Assembly (NCBI GenBank): GCA_964425255.1 | Contig: CAYRMV010000166.1 | Coordinates: 1-6,830 of the forward strand | Direction of reading: 5' to 3' | DNA from: CAYRMV01 sp964425255 | GTDB lineage: Bacteria > Bacteroidota > Bacteroidia > Flavobacteriales_D > Crocinitomicaceae | DNA length: 6,830 bases | Shown: positions 6,437 to 6,830 of the stretch, one piece after another | Numbering within the stretch: the stretch's first letter is position 1 | How the letters are laid out: each line of letters begins with the position of its first letter | Position numbers and translations under genes: made by a program | The notes under the pieces: generated by a model | What the model was told of the DNA's origin: nothing | What the model saw: only the letters and a program-made list of their open reading frames with translations | The model's database searches: none

Positions 6437-6566
6437 AGTTTTGAGACAGGTCGAGTAGGCTTTGGGTTGGCCGCACCTACTTACATTCTCAACAAACTCC
6501 TTCCCCAGCACTCTTCAAAAACACGCGGCACGAAAATCTTTGAAAGACTGCTAACGCAACCTCACA

Positions 6567-6830
6567 CTATATTAGTATTGTTACGATTTGCGAGATAACG
6601 GCCGACAGTATCGCCGTCCACCTTAAGAGTATTAAAATTGCGTTCAAATTCTTAGTCGTTGCCTTGTCAGCTTTCAGTCTCCCCGACATTCTTGCCAAGA
6701 CCGATATGTCTTTACCGTGGTATTGAGGTAAATGTTTTTTATGCTCAGCAATAAGTCTAGGACATACAAACCGGTATTTTTCCCCTACCAGCCCCCCAGG
6801 AGGTTCGGCCCGAAGGGCCTCCTGATGGAG
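6567..6830 (-). CDS. Possible 3' end of an unrecognised gene (5' part beyond window edge)
   Basis: An 87-codon open frame enters from the right edge and ends at TAG (6567-6569). The predicted peptide has a basic, polar middle with the segment LIAEHKKHLPQYHGKD and then LARMSGRLKADK, and ends in a hydrophobic stretch (NLNAILILLRW, then TAILSAVISQIVTILI) that could be a membrane helix. I do not recognise a family. Against it, codon use differs from the operon, with several ATA, AGA, AGG and GGG codons, and an 88-codon run without a stop can occur by chance somewhere in six frames. For it, it has the same strand as the operon and the peptide is plausible. If real, the odd codons would fit a recently acquired or weakly expressed gene. 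No start is visible. Confidence 0.3.
   Translation of the reverse strand, partial: LHQEALRAEPPGGLVGEKYRFVCPRLIAEHKKHLPQYHGKDISVLARMSGRLKADKATTKNLNAILILLRWTAILSAVISQIVTILI
6797..6824. repeat. Strong GC-rich hairpin at the right edge
   Basis: GGCCC (6807-6811) and GGGCC (6815-6819) pair around a GAA loop. CAGGA (6797-6801) and TCCTG (6820-6824) extend the stem across a 5-base bulge. On the minus strand the loop is TTC. No T-run follows on the minus strand, and the plus-strand continuation is cut by the window, so it cannot be called a terminator. It overlaps the doubtful open frame at the edge. Confidence 0.4.

Larger units (their letters stand above)
6265..6566. other. Non-coding region upstream of the efflux operon
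   Basis: About 300 bases with no supported gene on either strand. It holds the ribosome binding site, promoter candidates and spaced inverted repeat listed separately, all within about 80 bases of the first operon gene. Further upstream are a 24-base palindromic element (6413-6436) and a 6-bp inverted repeat, AGTAGG/CCTACT (6454-6459 and 6476-6481). No tRNA, riboswitch or insertion-sequence end was recognised. The bases nearest the operon are clearly AT-rich. Confidence 0.5.

Noticed and set aside
6410..6598. 62-codon open frame on the plus strand in the upstream region
   Set aside because: It has no convincing ribosome binding site, its start sits in the 24-base palindrome, the peptide shows no domain, and it overlaps the candidate gene end on the other strand.
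6544..6726. Plus-strand frame whose peptide contains KSIKIAFKFLVVALSAFS, like a signal peptide
   Set aside because: It has no ATG, GTG or TTG before the hydrophobic part and ends at TGA soon after. It is the mirror of the minus-strand frame's codons, so at most one of them is real.
6732..6830. Plus-strand ATG with GAGG just upstream, open to the edge
   Set aside because: The gap between GAGG and ATG is only 3 bases, only 33 codons are visible, and the peptide is not recognisable. The short resemblance of PYQPPR to the leader protein's PYQPPKYA end is on the opposite strand and probably chance.

Overview
This window carries most of a heavy-metal efflux operon from a Gram-negative bacterium. 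Gram-negative is inferred from an outer-membrane channel gene next to an RND-type inner-membrane pump and a periplasmic adaptor-like protein. Base composition looks moderate and codon use is ordinary for four of the five operon genes I read. The general style would fit Bdellovibrionota or a similar proteobacterial lineage, but nothing in the sequence fixes the taxon.

Layout: every gene I can support lies on the minus strand, so the operon reads from right to left. The right edge (about 6567-6830) may hold the 3' end of an unrecognised gene. A non-coding stretch of about 300 bases (6265-6566) follows, with the probable operon promoter, a spaced 10-bp perfect inverted repeat and two other palindromic elements. 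Then come a small secreted Cys/His-motif protein (5920-6264), a CzcC/TolC-type outer-membrane factor (4626-5864), a short His-rich adaptor-like protein (4015-4629), a full-length CzcA-type RND pump (865-4005), and the first 285 codons of a Zn/Cd-type P1B ATPase that runs off the left edge (1-857). The last four genes are tightly packed: a 4-base ATGA overlap, then gaps of 9 and 7 bases. They are almost certainly co-transcribed and translationally coupled.

Inferred working model: the P-type ATPase moves divalent metal (Zn/Cd/Co class) from cytoplasm to periplasm. The CzcA pump with the outer-membrane factor then carries it out of the cell. The small leader protein and the His-rich protein would bind or sense metal in the periplasm. 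Metal ligands recur through the operon: His-rich tails on the ATPase and the adaptor-like protein, and a compact Cys/His cluster in the leader protein.

The oddest feature is the CzcB position. A normal membrane-fusion adaptor has roughly 400 residues with lipoyl, alpha-hairpin, beta-barrel and membrane-proximal domains. Here the gene encodes only 204 residues: signal peptide, His/Asp/Glu-rich linker, and what looks like a membrane-proximal domain alone. Either the pump works with a minimal adaptor, or a full adaptor is encoded elsewhere and this protein is a metal-binding accessory. No regulator gene, RNA gene, CRISPR array or complete mobile element is visible.
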